From positions 1 through 6,781 of the forward strand of contig JAEZQV010000198.1 of the NCBI GenBank assembly GCA_023441125.1: a stretch of 6,781 nucleotides of DNA, written 5' to 3'. Below the pieces are notes generated by a model. The model was not told the DNA's origin. It saw nothing but the letters and a program-made list of their open reading frames with translations, and did no database searches. Of this stretch, positions 1 through 5,682 are shown piece after piece. The stretch comes from Bacillota bacterium. GTDB taxonomy: Bacteria > Bacillota_C > Negativicutes > Sporomusales > Sporomusaceae. Each line of letters begins with the position of its first letter. The first letter of the stretch is position 1. The position numbers and the translations under genes were made by a program.

Positions 1-54
1 TGTCACCGCCGGGATATAATTGACCCATAGCGCCGGAAAGAAATTGACCCACTC
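1..54 (+). repeat. IS21-type left terminal inverted repeat with two transposase-site repeats
   Basis: This end pairs imperfectly with the complement of the right end (2156-2208). It contains the word AATTGACCCA twice, at 18-27 and 42-51, 24 bp apart. Repeated blocks of this kind at IS21-family ends are the expected binding sites for IstA multimers. The binding role is inferred from the family; the repeats are read directly. Confidence 0.85.
15..20 (+). promoter_or_regulatory. Inward -10 hexamer (TATAAT) in the IS left end
   Basis: A perfect TATAAT lies at bases 15-20 of the insertion sequence, pointing toward istA. Fourteen element bases precede it, so a -35 box would have to lie outside the element or on a joined right end. 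With the TTGACA at the right terminus and a 3-bp junction spacer, the distance would be exactly 17 bp. In the integrated state only a chance -35 in the flank could complete it. Confidence 0.55.
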
Positions 55-93
55 CAAAACCAATATGCTACCATTGGGATTGACGAGATCACC

Positions 94-100
94 AGGAGGT
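94..100 (+). promoter_or_regulatory. Ribosome binding site of istA
   Basis: AGGAGGT, a perfect anti-16S match, ends five bases before the ATG at 106. It favours this start over the in-frame ATG at 130, which has no comparable site. Confidence 0.85.
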
Positions 101-105
101 AGCAA

Positions 106-1323
106 ATGATAAGGAGTGGGCTGATACTTATGATAAGGCAAAAGGCTCTGGCGGGTCAATCCCCGTATTCAATTGGCAAGGAATTAGGTATATCGAAAAA
201 CACGGCAAAGAAATATGCTGCCAGTGATACAGGACGATATCAGTTGAAAGGCCGGACAAGGCCTACTAAACTGGATCCCTTTAAGTCCACTATCGATGAG
301 ATGGTGCAAAGCGGCATATTCAACTGTGTGGTAATTTATGAGCGCCTGCAGGCATTAGGTTATACAGGCGGCATCACCATCATCAAGGACTATGTAAAGA
401 ACATGCGCCCACCAAGGAACTCACCGGCAGTCAGACGGTATGAAACTCCTCCTGGTAAACAGGCTCAGATGGATTGGGGCATTACTCACTACATAGATGA
501 GCGTGGCATAATCCATAAAGCCCCAGTATTTGTTATGATCATGGGTAGCTCAAGAAGTAAATATGTGGAGTTCACGAAACGCTGTGATTTCTACAGCCTA
601 CTCAAATGCATGGTAAACGCCTTCGAGTATTTTGGTGGTATTCCTCAAATGGTGCTCACCGACCGGATGAAGACGGTCATTGATGGCAGCGAAGCCGGTA
701 AGCCGCTATGGAATAAGCGATTTGAAGACTTTGCGGCAGATATGGGTTTCATTCCTAAAGTTTGCCGCCCAAGAAGGCCCCAAACCAAGGGTAAGGTAGA
801 ACGACTTGTCGACTATGTAAAAGATAACTTCCTTCCAGGCAGACAGTTTCTAGATGTCGATGACCTGAATCTTCAGGCGCTTGCGTGGTGTCGTAAAGTT
901 GATAGTAAACGTCACGGTACTACTGGCGAAATACCCCTTACGGCTTTAAAGAAGGAGCCACTCCAGTCTCTCCCAGACAAAGCGGTTCGCGACAGATACA
1001 GATGGGAAATGCGAAAAGTGACGCGGGATGGGTTCGTTAGCTTTGATGGAGCCAAATACGGTGTACCTTGGCAGTATAGTGGGCGTGAAGTCAGAGTAAG
1101 AATTTCCGTCGACGAATTTGAGGCTTACGACGGCGAAGTCAGAATAGGCCATCATAAAGTGGTATACACATCAGGTAGAATTGTTTGGCTCAAGGGTCAG
1201 TATGAAGGACTGACAGAAAGAAACGGTATTGCATCACCGCTTTCTTATGCTAGGCAAACCGACAAGCCTTCTGTGGAAATTCGACCACTTAGTATTTACG
1301 ACGAGATCGCCGGAGTAATCTGA
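106..1323 (+). CDS. istA: IS21-family transposase IstA (DDE integrase)
   Basis: IstA is the DDE recombinase that cuts and joins the element's ends. The 405-residue protein opens with a helix-turn-helix region (about residues 18-40, with GKELGISKNTAKKY). The RNase H-like catalytic core carries D123 in QMDWG, D186 in VLTDRMK and E232 in KGKVERL, the last two 46 positions apart. The C-terminal third (about 300-370) contains a small beta-rich domain with the FVSFDGAKYGVP motif typical of the family. Length and domain order are normal and no frameshift is seen. The stop codon TGA overlaps the istB start by one base (TGATG), so the two proteins are probably translationally coupled. The start at 106 is supported by a strong AGGAGGT. 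Confidence 0.96.
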   Translation: MIRSGLILMIRQKALAGQSPYSIGKELGISKNTAKKYAASDTGRYQLKGRTRPTKLDPFKSTIDEMVQSGIFNCVVIYERLQALGYTGGITIIKDYVKNMRPPRNSPAVRRYETPPGKQAQMDWGITHYIDERGIIHKAPVFVMIMGSSRSKYVEFTKRCDFYSLLKCMVNAFEYFGGIPQMVLTDRMKTVIDGSEAGKPLWNKRFEDFAADMGFIPKVCRPRRPQTKGKVERLVDYVKDNFLPGRQFLDVDDLNLQALAWCRKVDSKRHGTTGEIPLTALKKEPLQSLPDKAVRDRYRWEMRKVTRDGFVSFDGAKYGVPWQYSGREVRVRISVDEFEAYDGEVRIGHHKVVYTSGRIVWLKGQYEGLTERNGIASPLSYARQTDKPSVEIRPLSIYDEIAGVI

Positions 1324-2120
1324 TGATTGAACTTGAGCACACCCGCGACCTTTTAAAAGAGTTAGGACTGAGTACTGCAGCCGGGCTGCTTGATGCACGA
1401 CTTGAGGCTGCGGCTCACAGTGAACTGACTTATTTATCATTCCTCGGAGGGCTTCTCGATATAGAGAAAGCCGAGCGTAGGCGGCGCAGCGAAGAGACAA
1501 GAATGAAACTATCGCGTCTTCCGCACCGTAAAACACTGGATGATTTCGACTTTGGCTTTCAGCCGAGTCTAGATACCCGACAAATCAAAGAACTATCAAC
1601 ACTGGCATTCGTGGCACGGAGCGAAAACGTGGTATTTCTCGGCCCGCCTGGTGTCGGTAAGACCCATCTTGCCGTTGGACTTGCGGTACAAGCCCTCAGA
1701 GCAGGCCTCACAGTATATTTTGTCAGCTTGTCTCAGCTCATTGCTGATTTGAAAAAATCCATGCTGACCGGCAAACTTGACCGGCGATGGAGAGTTTACA
1801 CAAGGCCGGACATACTGATTATCGACGAGGTTGGGTATACACAGCTTGATCGGGAGGCAGCGGAGCTGATGTTCCAACTGGTCTGCTCACGGTACGAGAA
1901 AGGTAGCATACTACTTACAAGCAACAAGTTCTTCAGTGACTGGGGCGAATTAATGAGCGACACAGTTATTGCAACGGCCTTGCTGGACAGATTATTGCAT
2001 CATGCCCATGTCATCAACATACGCGGAGATACTTACAGGCTAAAGGATCGATTAAAGACCGGCGTAAAAACTGTACCACCGGCTGACATCAGTGCAGCGG
2101 ACAAACCGGCGATACCTTGA
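1323..2120 (+). CDS. istB: IS21-family helper ATPase IstB
   Basis: IstB is the AAA+ (DnaC-like) ATPase that loads on target DNA and stimulates IstA strand transfer. The 265-residue protein has an N-terminal helical region (1-75), a Walker A motif GPPGVGKT at 107-114, a Walker B motif ILIIDE at 164-169, a sensor-1-like TSN at 199-201 and a probable arginine finger in DRLLHH near R223. The last 20 residues are poorly structured (VPPADISAADKPAIP). It starts inside the istA stop (TGATG), with a GGAG at 1312-1315, seven bases upstream. All ATPase residues are present, so it should be functional. Confidence 0.96.
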   Translation: MIELEHTRDLLKELGLSTAAGLLDARLEAAAHSELTYLSFLGGLLDIEKAERRRRSEETRMKLSRLPHRKTLDDFDFGFQPSLDTRQIKELSTLAFVARSENVVFLGPPGVGKTHLAVGLAVQALRAGLTVYFVSLSQLIADLKKSMLTGKLDRRWRVYTRPDILIIDEVGYTQLDREAAELMFQLVCSRYEKGSILLTSNKFFSDWGELMSDTVIATALLDRLLHHAHVINIRGDTYRLKDRLKTGVKTVPPADISAADKPAIP

Positions 2121-2155
2121 TCGGCGTTCGCACATCCGGCATTTTTAATTCCGGC

Positions 2156-2208
2156 GAGTGGGTCATTTTTCAACCGGCTATTCGGTCAAAATTAGTCCGG
2201 CGTTGACA
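2156..2208 (-). repeat. IS21-type right terminal inverted repeat
   Basis: Read on the minus strand, this end starts TGTCAACGCCGG and ends in TGACCCACTC, matching the left end in order and spacing. It holds two related blocks, TGGGTCATT (2159-2167) and CGGTCAAAATT (2183-2193), about 23 bp apart, which mirror the two left-end repeats. The last six bases on the plus strand are TTGACA, pointing outward. Confidence 0.85.
2203..2208 (+). promoter_or_regulatory. Outward -35 hexamer (TTGACA) at the IS right end
   Basis: The last six bases of the element are a perfect consensus -35 directed out of the IS. I looked 15-18 bp downstream in the present flank for a -10 and found only poor matches such as ATTTAG, so it probably does not drive transcription at this location. 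Its likely partner is the TATAAT of the left end when two element ends are joined. Confidence 0.5.
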
Positions 2209-2236
2209 AAATGTCAATATCAACAATTTAGCCTAA

Positions 2237-2273
2237 CAAAGAGACAACAATCATAATGGTCGTTGCCTCTTTG
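2237..2273. repeat. Stem-loop between the IS and the integrase gene
   Basis: CAAAGAGACAAC (2237-2248) pairs with GTTGCCTCTTTG (2262-2273), 12 positions with one mismatch, around a 13-base loop. It lies downstream of the integrase stop on the minus strand and just outside the IS right end. Neither strand has a clear T-tract after the stem, so a terminator role is only possible. The rest of 2209-2388 holds no gene that I can support. Confidence 0.4.
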
Positions 2274-2388
2274 CCTGATTATCAATCATATTAATTTACT
2301 TGTGATTTGATGGGCTATTTCATATTTTATTCCGTAACTTATGACTCAAAACGGAACCGTTACGCAAATGCGCATCACGTTTTTTATC

Positions 2389-3345
2389 TCATATTTTCAT
2401 CAGTACTGCTCTTTTCTTGCCTGTGCCTCGTCCAAACAAGTTGGCAATCGGGGATGCGGTTTGGTGCGCCTGCTGAATATCAGCTTCCAACAAAGCTACA
2501 TAGTTTTTTGTTTGCTCCAATTTGCTGTGTCCCATAATTTTTTGTAGGGCAAATACTCCTGTTTTGGAAGAATTCCGTAAGAAGTAGAGGGCAAAAGTAT
2601 GCCGTAAATGGTACGGTGTAATTTGAGTGCCAATTGCTTTTGAATACGTCCTGAATCTGTCCCGCAAGTCTCCTGTTGTAATTTCCTCGCCACGCCAACT
2701 GCAAAAGACAAGTTCACTCTCCCAGTTTGCATGCCAATAATGAATAAGCTTTTTGATTGCTGAAACACACACATCGGATATTGGCAATGTTCTTTTCTGC
2801 TTTGTTTTGGTGATGCTTTCCCGCAAATATAAATAGCCATTTGCGAAATCAAAATCGGCAATGCATACCTGAACCAACTCATTAGGACGAATACCTGTAT
2901 CCAAAGTTAAAATCATGGCCGTATAATCACGCAGTCCAGCCCAAGTGTTTCTATCTGGCGCATCCAAGAGTTTGCGGATGACTTCTTCGCCGTGCTGAAC
3001 AATACGGTTCGTATGCGGCTTATACTTAATTGCCGCACAAGGATTGGCCTCCAAGTACCCCTCGCTTACGCAGTATTGAAGAAAACCGCGCAGCGCCTGA
3101 AGCTGCTTGTTATAATGTTCGTTGTTTTTGCCGCTCAGAAACTGCAGCGCTTTCAGTTTTAAGCTTTTCTCTGTTACTGCGTCATCAAAACTGGTAAGAA
3201 AGTGATTCAGCGTCCGTCGGATGGAATTAACCGTGTACTTCGATACTTCGGCTTCCCTTATCAAAATATACTCTTCCGCCAATAGCTCAAAATCAACCGT
3301 CCTTTTCACTTTCATCAGTATCCCGTCTTCACCTTTTTTAGACAT
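2389..3345 (-). CDS. Tyrosine recombinase / phage-type integrase
   Basis: This is a site-specific recombinase of the XerC/XerD-lambda integrase family, 318 residues from the chosen start. An N-terminal SAM-like core-binding domain spans about residues 15-100. The catalytic domain follows with R153 (TGIRPNEL), a beta-strand lysine near K180/K182 (ITKTKQKR), H246-x-x-R248 (YHLRHTF), H273 (MGHSK) and nucleophile Y282 (KNYVALL). All active-site residues are present. The reading frame stays open upstream as far as 3570, inside the tRNA, but residues translated from the tRNA 3' end (MGREFESRCP) cannot be the natural start. I chose the ATG at 3345 because GGGGAGG (3357-3363) lies 11 bases before it. 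Alternatives are ATG at 3444 or 3450, giving a very basic extension, or 3315. The gene points away from the tRNA-Gly 3' end, as in tRNA-targeting islands. Confidence 0.92.
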   Translation of the reverse strand: MSKKGEDGILMKVKRTVDFELLAEEYILIREAEVSKYTVNSIRRTLNHFLTSFDDAVTEKSLKLKALQFLSGKNNEHYNKQLQALRGFLQYCVSEGYLEANPCAAIKYKPHTNRIVQHGEEVIRKLLDAPDRNTWAGLRDYTAMILTLDTGIRPNELVQVCIADFDFANGYLYLRESITKTKQKRTLPISDVCVSAIKKLIHYWHANWESELVFCSWRGEEITTGDLRDRFRTYSKAIGTQITPYHLRHTFALYFLRNSSKTGVFALQKIMGHSKLEQTKNYVALLEADIQQAHQTASPIANLFGRGTGKKRAVLMKI

Positions 3346-3381
3346 AAAAAAACCAACCTCCCCTGATTGGGTACGTTGGTT
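3346..3381 (-). promoter_or_regulatory. Hairpin plus T-tract holding the integrase Shine-Dalgarno sequence
   Basis: On the minus strand AACCAAC (3375-3381) pairs with GTTGGTT (3351-3357), with an inner CCC/GGG pairing possible, and five further T residues (3346-3350) follow directly before the integrase ATG. This has the form of an intrinsic terminator for transcripts coming from the tRNA. The 3' half also includes GGGGAGG, the only good ribosome binding site for the integrase, so the fold could both stop transcription and hide the start. The structure is read by eye; its regulatory role is inference. Confidence 0.5.
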
Positions 3382-3535
3382 AAGAAACACTGACACGTTT
3401 TTTATCTTCCTCAAGCTTCGTTTTTTTCTCTCTTTCTCTGTCATCCTCATCGGATTTCTGACGTCCCAAAGCGATGTTTCTTTGGGTTTTGAGAGATAAG
3501 TCCAAGGCTGAGAAGCCGCATCATTGTTGAATTTC

Positions 3536-3575
3536 TGGAGCGGGCAACGAGATTCGAACTCGCGACCCACGGCTT
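3536..3575 (-). other. Probable integrase attachment site (attL/attR core) in the tRNA 3' half
   Basis: Tyrosine recombinases commonly recombine at the T arm and 3' end of a tRNA and restore it on integration. Here the integrase begins about 190 bases beyond the CCA end and reads away from it, and the tRNA is complete. I looked for a second copy of the T-arm/acceptor sequence elsewhere in the window and did not find one, so the partner repeat would lie left of base 1. Exact crossover bases cannot be set from one end alone. Confidence 0.45.
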
Positions 3576-3610
3576 GGGAAGCCGGTACTCTACCACTGAG
3601 CTACGCCCGC
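3536..3610 (-). tRNA. tRNA-Gly (anticodon CCC)
   Basis: The minus strand folds as a full cloverleaf of 75 bases including an encoded CCA. The acceptor stem is GCGGGCG/TGCCCGC with a G-T wobble at 7-66. The D arm is GCTC-AGTGGTA-GAGT, the anticodon arm CCGGC-TTCCCAA-GCCGT with anticodon CCC at 3576-3578, the variable loop five bases, and the T arm GCGAG-TTCGAAT-CTCGT. The discriminator base is T. The outermost anticodon-stem pair (27-43) reads C-T, a mismatch. The gene is intact and its 3' half is the likely attachment site of the neighbouring integrase. CCC reads GGG codons. Confidence 0.95.
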
Positions 3611-3676
3611 ATTAGATATAATTTTTTGCTGCTACGACTACGCTTAGGAAGGTGGTACTCCTCCTTCGCAGACATT

Positions 3677-3705
3677 ATTATAACAGATTACGAGGTAACT
3701 GTCCA
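3677..3705 (-). promoter_or_regulatory. Promoter of the tRNA-Gly gene
   Basis: On the minus strand a TGGACA (-35, 3700-3705, five of six consensus) and a perfect TATAAT (-10, 3677-3682) are separated by exactly 17 bases. Transcription would start near 3670, giving a leader of about 60 bases before the tRNA. The leader contains a hairpin, GAAGGAGG/CCACCTTC around AGTA (3648-3667, one mismatch). Readthrough past the tRNA would reach the integrase gene. Confidence 0.75.
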
Positions 3706-3733
3706 GGAAACGCGCAGAAATACAGCGGGCATT

Positions 3734-3762
3734 TTTAACGAAATATTTGCCATTATTATATA
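3734..3762 (+). promoter_or_regulatory. Possible weak promoter for the first CBO0543-like gene
   Basis: TTTAAC (3734-3739) and TATATA (3757-3762) are 17 bases apart on the plus strand, upstream of the gene that starts at 3853. Matches to consensus are only three and four of six in AT-rich DNA, so this is tentative. The rest of 3611-3852 holds the tRNA promoter and leader and no supportable gene. Confidence 0.25.
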
Positions 3763-3852
3763 GTGTGAAGTGAGATGGTCCAGAGGATATACTTTTATCC
3801 AGTGCAAATACTAAAACAATCCAGTATTTCATGCTCCCCCGCCGGAGGATTT

Positions 3853-4323
3853 ATGCTATTCCTGATAATCTCCCTAATCCTGTTCAATCTTACAGCTTAT
3901 CTCATACCTAAGCATCTCACTAAGCTGGAGATGTATGCGTCCTCGCTGTTTGCCCTGTTATTCGCTGTCATAGCGGATAAATTTCTGGATATAAAATATA
4001 ATTTATACGGTTATTTTACGATTGGTCTTGAATGGCAAACCTTTGCTGTCGCTGTTGGTATCTATCCAGCCATCAATATCCTTTTCTTGAATTACTACCC
4101 ATATTATAAATCACTACTGAAACGAACGAATTACATTTTGGGCTGGTCCCTTTTTGCGCTGGCTTTTGAATGGGCCTCCGTAAAGGCCGGGTACTTTTAC
4201 TATCATGGCTGGACGTTATGGTATTCTGCCTTATGCTATCCGCCTATCTATTACCTACTGGCGCTGAATCTGGCTCTGATCAGAAAGTTACAGGCGGATA
4301 GCGACGAACCCGGCTTACGGTAA
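3853..4323 (+). CDS. CBO0543-like small integral membrane protein
   Basis: A 156-residue hydrophobic protein with about five membrane segments (roughly residues 2-18, 29-46, 60-80, 94-110 and 127-145) and a short charged C-terminal tail (RKLQADSDEPGLR). It resembles the CBO0543 family of uncharacterised Firmicutes membrane proteins. Family-like features are the IPKHLTKLEMY stretch, YGYF at 52-55, LNYYP at 79-83, FEW at 105-107 and the aromatic GYFYYHGWTLWYSA block at 113-126. No enzymatic motif is seen and the function is unknown. The frame is open from an ATG at 3775, but that extension is hydrophilic and lacks a ribosome binding site. GGAGG at 3844-3848 sits four bases before the ATG at 3853, giving a start directly at the first membrane helix. 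The gene converges on the DUF2000 operon. Confidence 0.8.
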   Translation: MLFLIISLILFNLTAYLIPKHLTKLEMYASSLFALLFAVIADKFLDIKYNLYGYFTIGLEWQTFAVAVGIYPAINILFLNYYPYYKSLLKRTNYILGWSLFALAFEWASVKAGYFYYHGWTLWYSALCYPPIYYLLALNLALIRKLQADSDEPGLR

Positions 4324-4332
4324 CATACTATT

Positions 4333-4373
4333 GGCCCGAGGCAGCGGATGCCCCGGGCCGCTCTATTGCTTTT
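4333..4373 (+). terminator. Intrinsic-terminator-like hairpin after the CBO0543-like gene
   Basis: GGCCCG (4333-4338) pairs with CGGGCC (4354-4359). After one A-C mismatch, GGCA pairs with TGCC around a five-base loop, GCGGA. The following CTCTATTGCTTTTATC is only partly T-rich. It lies ten bases after the gene's stop codon and between two convergent genes. On the opposite strand no T-tract follows, so it mainly serves the plus strand. Confidence 0.6.
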
Positions 4374-4479
4374 ATCGGTTATGCAGGTTCTCGCTGTATC
4401 CCGCCCGTATTTTCCAGATATTTCCCGGGCAATAATCACGCCGTCATTAGCAATAATACAACAAAGTAAGCTGCGTTCA

Positions 4480-4887
4480 CTATGTGTGCAGGTTAATTCC
4501 TTTGGTCAGTCTGTCCACATGATTTTTCTTGCCGATGATGCCTATGCCGGCCAGGTTTAAGTCGTCGGTTTTATATTCGGCAACTTTAGCCCGATTGTCC
4601 TCATCATTATATGTGTAGAAGATTTCCTCCGTGAATATGGTCATAGCCACTTCTTTCTGGAGAGCTTTTTTAAGCGTTGTTTTTAACTGTTCCCGCTCTG
4701 CCGCATAAATCATGACCGGCTGCCGGGCCATCGGCAGGTAGGTTATCCCGTTCCCGTCCGCATAAGGCTCGCCGGTAATATTTTGGGTACTGCTGATGCC
4801 GCTCATGAGAAAGGCCGTTACATTAAGTTTTTGCCAGGTCGGCAGGTCATCCCGGAGGATAATGACAATTTTATTTGCGAATTCCAT
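4480..4887 (-). CDS. DUF2000 family protein
   Basis: A 135-residue soluble protein of the DUF2000 family (peptidyl-tRNA-hydrolase-like fold by family knowledge; biochemical role not established). The N-terminal block KIVIILRDDLPTWQKLNVTAFLMSG is the clearest family signature, followed by GNGITYLPMARQPVMIYAA (46-64) and the C-terminal GIGIIGKKNHVDRLTKG. Length is normal and there is no signal peptide or membrane segment. Its ATG directly abuts the stop codon of the AraC-type gene (TAAATG) with a GGAG five bases before, so the two are surely co-translated. Position as last gene of an exporter-regulator operon suggests that it acts on, or binds, the compound handled by the exporter; this is inference. 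Confidence 0.88.
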   Translation of the reverse strand: MEFANKIVIILRDDLPTWQKLNVTAFLMSGISSTQNITGEPYADGNGITYLPMARQPVMIYAAEREQLKTTLKKALQKEVAMTIFTEEIFYTYNDEDNRAKVAEYKTDDLNLAGIGIIGKKNHVDRLTKGINLHT

Positions 4888-5637
4888 TTATGCTCCCTCT
4901 CCATGCAGGCTGTGCAGATACTCAAAGGCAGTTGTTCCGTAAATGCTTTTAAAATGTCGGTTCAGGTGGGTTAGGTCAGCAAAGCCGCAAGCCGCAACTG
5001 CCGCGTAGACATCTTGGTGTTGCTCAATCAGTTGTCTGGCATGGGCTACCTTACAGTTTAAGAAATATTGATAAGGCGAAAGGCCGGTAGTGGCTTTAAA
5101 GGTTCTGATAAACTTAAATTTGGAAATAGCCAGCTCCCGGCATATGTCATCCAGTCGCAGTACCGCGCCTAAATTGTAATAAATCATTTCTTTGGCTTTT
5201 TCCGTCAGCGCATCATCTTTTTTATAAGCCGTGCTTTGCCCCATGCCGGTACAATGACCGGCAAGCGCCAGCAGCAATTCGCTGCACAAGGCTTCATCAG
5301 CGCAACCGCCGATTGCGTCAGCCAAAGCCAATATGCCATGCTCCAGCCGGCTGTTATAAACAATGGGCGCAGAAAACCGGGCCATTTCCTTCTTGTCAAC
5401 GGCGGCCGACAGCAATTCCGGGTTGATATACAGCATCACATAATCGATGCCGTCTCGATCCTGCGACCTGCCGTCGTGGGTCTGCTCAGGGTTAAACAGC
5501 ATTACCCCATGCGGATAGGAGGATTTCAGACTGCCGGCTAAGTAATATTGCTGAACACCGCGCAGGGTTACCCCCAGCGCATATTCGCCGTGACAATGTT
5601 TTTTATAGGTAAAATCGCTAAAGCTCGCCGATAACAC
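4888..5637 (-). CDS. AraC-family transcriptional regulator with cupin-like sensor domain
   Basis: An N-terminal cupin-like ligand domain (about residues 1-95; metal/ligand-type HCHGE at 14-18 and NPEQTH at 49-54) is followed by a C-terminal DNA-binding domain with two helix-turn-helix units. These lie at about 160-185 (LDDICRELAISKFKFIRTFK) and 210-240 (AAVAACGFADLTHLNRHFK). Such proteins usually activate the neighbouring transporter gene in response to a small ligand. The coordinates use the GTG at 5635-5637, the only standard start after the upstream lysE-like stop. The frame is open 16 codons further up, and the peptide EKFIYKSWAGIT there looks like a natural cupin N-terminus. An ACG at 5674-5676 lies nine bases after AAGGGG and may mark the true, altered start (262 residues). 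Second gene of the operon. Confidence 0.88.
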   Translation of the reverse strand: MLSASFSDFTYKKHCHGEYALGVTLRGVQQYYLAGSLKSSYPHGVMLFNPEQTHDGRSQDRDGIDYVMLYINPELLSAAVDKKEMARFSAPIVYNSRLEHGILALADAIGGCADEALCSELLLALAGHCTGMGQSTAYKKDDALTEKAKEMIYYNLGAVLRLDDICRELAISKFKFIRTFKATTGLSPYQYFLNCKVAHARQLIEQHQDVYAAVAACGFADLTHLNRHFKSIYGTTAFEYLHSLHGEGA

Positions 5638-5682
5638 CGTGATACCGGCCCAGCTCTTGTAGATGAACTTTTCCGTGGCGCG

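Larger units (their letters stand above)
1..2208 (+). mobile_element. Complete IS21-family insertion sequence
   Basis: The element holds the two IS21-family genes, istA (DDE transposase) and istB (AAA+ helper), between imperfect terminal inverted repeats. The left end begins TGTCACCGCCGG and the complement of the right end begins TGTCAACGCCGG, 11 of 12 matching. Similarity continues in patches to about 54 bases inward, where both ends carry a TGACCCACTC block. Outermost bases are 5'-TG...CA-3'. Both genes are open with all catalytic motifs, so the copy looks intact. The left terminus coincides with base 1 of the window, so the left flank and any target-site duplication cannot be seen. Length, about 2.2 kb, is normal for the family. 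It lies inside the putative integrase-bearing island. Confidence 0.93.

Noticed and set aside
2307..2547. Two short plus-strand frames near the integrase stop
   Set aside because: They overlap the integrase C-terminus antisense, have no ribosome binding site and low-complexity hydrophobic translations.
2496..2882. Minus-strand frame of 128 codons within the integrase gene
   Set aside because: It lies wholly inside the catalytic-domain coding sequence in another frame, and the integrase frame has all active-site motifs.
3346..3570. Integrase start at 3570 inside the tRNA
   Set aside because: The first residues (MGREFESRCP) are translated tRNA sequence. A start at 3345 with GGGGAGG upstream gives a normal-length recombinase.
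3524..3763. Plus-strand frame of 79 codons covering the tRNA
   Set aside because: Its residues GQRDSNSRPTAWEAGTLPLS are the well-known false translation of the complement of a tRNA 3' half. It lies antisense to a clear tRNA-Gly and has no independent support.
3775..3852. N-terminal extension of the first CBO0543-like protein from ATG 3775
   Set aside because: The extension lacks a ribosome binding site. GGAGG precedes the ATG at 3853, which begins right at the first membrane helix.
4403..4430. GCCCG/CGGGC inverted repeat as a terminator for the DUF2000 operon
   Set aside because: There are only five paired bases around an 18-base loop and no T-tract on either strand; not convincing.
4348..4560. 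Plus-strand frame of 70 codons after the first CBO0543-like gene
   Set aside because: It begins within the terminator hairpin, overlaps the DUF2000 gene antisense, has no ribosome binding site and no recognisable family.
5236..5541. Plus-strand frame of 101 codons opposite the AraC-type gene
   Set aside because: It is antisense to a well-supported cupin-AraC coding sequence and has no family similarity that I can see.
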